Below, one piece after another: positions 62,169 to 64,000 of a stretch of DNA of 64,000 nucleotides (positions within the stretch are counted from its first letter, which is position 1; each line of letters opens with the position of its first letter). The stretch is taken from the NCBI GenBank assembly GCA_964350445.1, contig CAYGKA010000024.1, forward strand, positions 1-64,000. The letters run 5' to 3'. The notes under the pieces are model-generated. The model saw only the letters and a program-made list of their open reading frames with translations, did no database searches and was not told the origin of the DNA. Position numbers and translations under genes: made by a program. Source of the DNA: Hwanghaeella sp964350445. GTDB lineage: Bacteria; Pseudomonadota; Alphaproteobacteria; UBA8366; Aestuariispiraceae.

Positions 62169-63911
62169 ATGGGTACCTTGGATCCCTCTTCAAAGTTGAA
62201 GTACGGGCAAATGACAACGACCAAATTGGATATCGATCCTGCCGTCCTAGCGGATGCCTTGGAGAATTTGGGCCAAGGCGTCAGCTATTTCGACGGCAAC
62301 CTCGTATTGGTCTATTGCAATACGCACTATTTGCGTCTGCTGGATTTCCCGGAGGCACTGGGCAAGCCCGGCACGCCGGCGGAAGCCTTCTTTCGTTACA
62401 ATGCCGAACGCGGTGAATACGGGGATGGCGATGTCGAAACACTTGTTGCCGAGCGGATAGAGCTCTCACGAAAATTCCAACCGCACCAATTCGAACGAAC
62501 CCGTCCCGACGGGCAGGTTCTGCGCATTCAGGGATATCCGATCGAGGCCGGCGGTTTCGTTACCACATACCAGGACATTACCGAGTTGCGCCGGTACCAA
62601 ACCGAGTTGGAACAAGCCAACGAACTGCTCGATGAACGGGTGAAGGATCGAACGCAGGCCTTGGCGGACCGGGAGCAGGAACTGCAGAGGAAGACGGCAA
62701 CGCTGGAACGTATCCTGGAAAGCGTGGAGCAAGGGATATCGCTGTGCGACCGGAACCTCGATCTTGTTGTCGCCAACAGGCAGTGCAAGGATCTGCTGAA
62801 CCTGCCCGACGAACTTCTGCGGCCGGGTACGAAATTCTTCGACGTCATGCTGTACAACGCCGAACGGGGCGAATACGGCGAGGGCGATCCGGTCGAACAG
62901 GCCCAACTGCGCGTCGACCTCGCCAAGGAATTTAAACCGCACCGCTTCAAACGCGAGCGGCCTGATGGAACGGTCCTCCAAGTTGTCGGCTATCCGGTGC
63001 CCGAAGGCTTCGTGACCACTTTCACGGACATCACCGAGCAAGAGAAAACCGAAGAGCTACTGCGCGCCAGCAAACTGGAACTCGAGAGGCGCGTCGAAGA
63101 CAGGACGGCCGAATTGCAGCGCCAGCTGCAGGAGACCGAACGCGCGCAGGAGGAAATGAGCGCCGCGAAAGACCGGGCGGAACGGGCGAACAAAGCGAAA
63201 TCGGATTTCCTGGCCCAGATGTCCCATGAGTTGCGGACGCCGTTGAATTCGATCATCGGTTTTTCCGACATTATCCGCAGTGAAGTCTTCGGCCCCATCG
63301 CGAACCGCCGATACCAGGAATATGTCGAAGGGGTCCATTTCTCCGGCGTCCACCTTCTGTCCCTGATCAATGACATTCTGGAACTGGCGCGCTTGGAAGC
63401 CGGCAAGGTCGCCCTGGTGGAAGATATCGTGGAGTTATCCTCCCACGCGGACGAGGTTCTTCTGCAACTGCGCGAGCGGGCCAAGGCCGACGGGGTCGAC
63501 CTGAAGAACGGGATCGCCTCGGATGCGGTCCGGGTCAAGGGCGACTCGCGCCGGATCTATCAAATGCTGCTGAACCTGTTGTCCAACGCAATCAAGTTCA
63601 CGCCCGAAGGTGGTGAAGTTTCCATTGTAGCGGAGCGCCTGCATGACGGGCGCATGGCGTTATGCGTCACCGATGACGGCATCGGCATGCGGCCCGAGGA
63701 CATCGAACACGCCTTGGAACCTTTCACCCAGGTCGGCGGGAGCGTGATGAATGCACAGGAAGGGTCCGGCCTTGGTCTGTCCATCGTCAAAGGCCTGATC
63801 GAACAGCACGGCGGCTCGATCGAAATCGATTCAAAGACCGGCGCCGGCACCACCGTACGCCTCATCTTCCCGAACGAACGGGTAAACCCCGTTTTCCCGT
63901 CAAACGCCTAG
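62169..63911 (+). CDS. Sensor histidine kinase with two PAS domains
   Basis: A 580-residue kinase. Two PAS repeats each contain YNAERGEYGDGD or YNAERGEYGEGD (about residues 78-90 and 235-247), separated by a coiled coil (DERVKDRTQALADREQELQ). A second coiled coil precedes the HisKA domain with phospho-acceptor H353 (MSHELRTPLN). The ATPase domain has LLSNAIKFTPEGG, DDGIGM and GSGLGLSIVKGL. No transmembrane helix is present, so it senses a cytoplasmic signal. ATG 62211 is a possible later start. No response regulator is adjacent. Confidence 0.9.
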   Translation: MGTLDPSSKLKYGQMTTTKLDIDPAVLADALENLGQGVSYFDGNLVLVYCNTHYLRLLDFPEALGKPGTPAEAFFRYNAERGEYGDGDVETLVAERIELSRKFQPHQFERTRPDGQVLRIQGYPIEAGGFVTTYQDITELRRYQTELEQANELLDERVKDRTQALADREQELQRKTATLERILESVEQGISLCDRNLDLVVANRQCKDLLNLPDELLRPGTKFFDVMLYNAERGEYGEGDPVEQAQLRVDLAKEFKPHRFKRERPDGTVLQVVGYPVPEGFVTTFTDITEQEKTEELLRASKLELERRVEDRTAELQRQLQETERAQEEMSAAKDRAERANKAKSDFLAQMSHELRTPLNSIIGFSDIIRSEVFGPIANRRYQEYVEGVHFSGVHLLSLINDILELARLEAGKVALVEDIVELSSHADEVLLQLRERAKADGVDLKNGIASDAVRVKGDSRRIYQMLLNLLSNAIKFTPEGGEVSIVAERLHDGRMALCVTDDGIGMRPEDIEHALEPFTQVGGSVMNAQEGSGLGLSIVKGLIEQHGGSIEIDSKTGAGTTVRLIFPNERVNPVFPSNA

Positions 63912-63916
63912 CCGCT

Positions 63917-64000
63917 CATACCGCTTGGTCCAGATACTGTTCCGTGAACCCTTCGGACGGTTCGATGATCTTGATCACATCGATCATCACCCCGCCTGGC
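63917..64000 (-). CDS. C-terminal fragment of an unidentified protein, cut by the window edge
   Basis: The minus-strand frame reads 27 residues ending KIIEPSEGFTEQYLDQAV and a TGA stop at 63917. Codon use looks like coding sequence of this genome, and the frame runs off the edge. No family could be recognised from so short a piece. It converges with the histidine kinase gene, five bases between stops. Confidence 0.45.

Overview
The window looks like chromosomal DNA of a GC-rich alphaproteobacterium, most likely a marine or soil Rhodospirillales-type organism. The reasons are the gene orders ribF-ileS-lspA-DUF3035 lipoprotein-two M16 peptidases and ftsY-mtaB-dapF facing ffh-rpsP-rimM-trmD-rplS-leuC-leuD, the TadE/TadG-type pilus proteins, and the histidine kinase with two PAS domains of the YNAERGEYG type. 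No transposase, integrase, phage gene, CRISPR array, tRNA or rRNA was recognised. The assignment to order is an inference from gene content.

Layout. 1-1409 is the 3' part of groEL with its terminator. 1.6-6.8 kb is a metabolic block: a PhyH-type dioxygenase, a hydroxyisobutyrate-dehydrogenase-like enzyme with a TauD-type dioxygenase, an iron-dependent dehydrogenase of the hydroxyacid-oxoacid transhydrogenase kind, and a ketopantoate-reductase-like enzyme. 6.8-9.4 kb is a three-gene TadG/TadE operon. 9.6-14.1 kb carries a TetR regulator divergent from an orphan molybdenum hydroxylase large subunit, then an ArsR regulator and an ArsP-like permease with duplicated operators. 14.2-17.7 kb holds RNA-modification genes (tadA, rluB, rsmD), a DUF1289 protein and an MFS exporter. 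17.7-29.7 kb is a long minus-strand run: mutL, pgi, two M16 peptidases, a lipoprotein, lspA, ileS, ribF and a MaoC hydratase. 29.9-41 kb is mixed accessory DNA: amidase, CobW GTPase, YqaE, OmpA lipoprotein, Tat-type M48 protease, universal stress protein behind an FNR-type box, TetR plus GNAT, MDR oxidoreductase and EamA transporter. 40.3-43.7 kb encodes GDP-fucose synthesis (gmd, fcl) and pgk. 43.9-48.8 kb contains two small unknown proteins with related C-termini, a TPR methyltransferase, Nudix hydrolase, yciB, a response regulator and a redoxin. 48.9-58.6 kb is the signal-recognition and ribosome block ending in leuC-orf-leuD. 58.7-64 kb carries an AraC/GyrI regulator, two convergent exported serine proteases and a PAS histidine kinase.

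How the parts connect. FtsY and Ffh, LspA and the several lipoproteins and exported proteases all serve envelope biogenesis. RpsP, RplS, RimM, TrmD, MtaB, TadA, RluB and RsmD serve translation. LeuC and LeuD are the two subunits of isopropylmalate isomerase.

The most unusual signal is non-coding. Between the OmpA lipoprotein gene and the YqaE gene there are two tandem stem-loops, each with 20-base arms and an identical 17-base C-rich loop. The arms differ between copies but keep pairing, and most imperfect pairs become G-U only in the minus-strand transcript. This suggests a structured RNA in the ompA direction. Other notable items are an ArsR-type operator repeated inside the coding region of its target gene, a 23-codon reading frame with a near-perfect Shine-Dalgarno sequence overlapping a small unknown gene, and an acidic small protein inserted between leuC and leuD.
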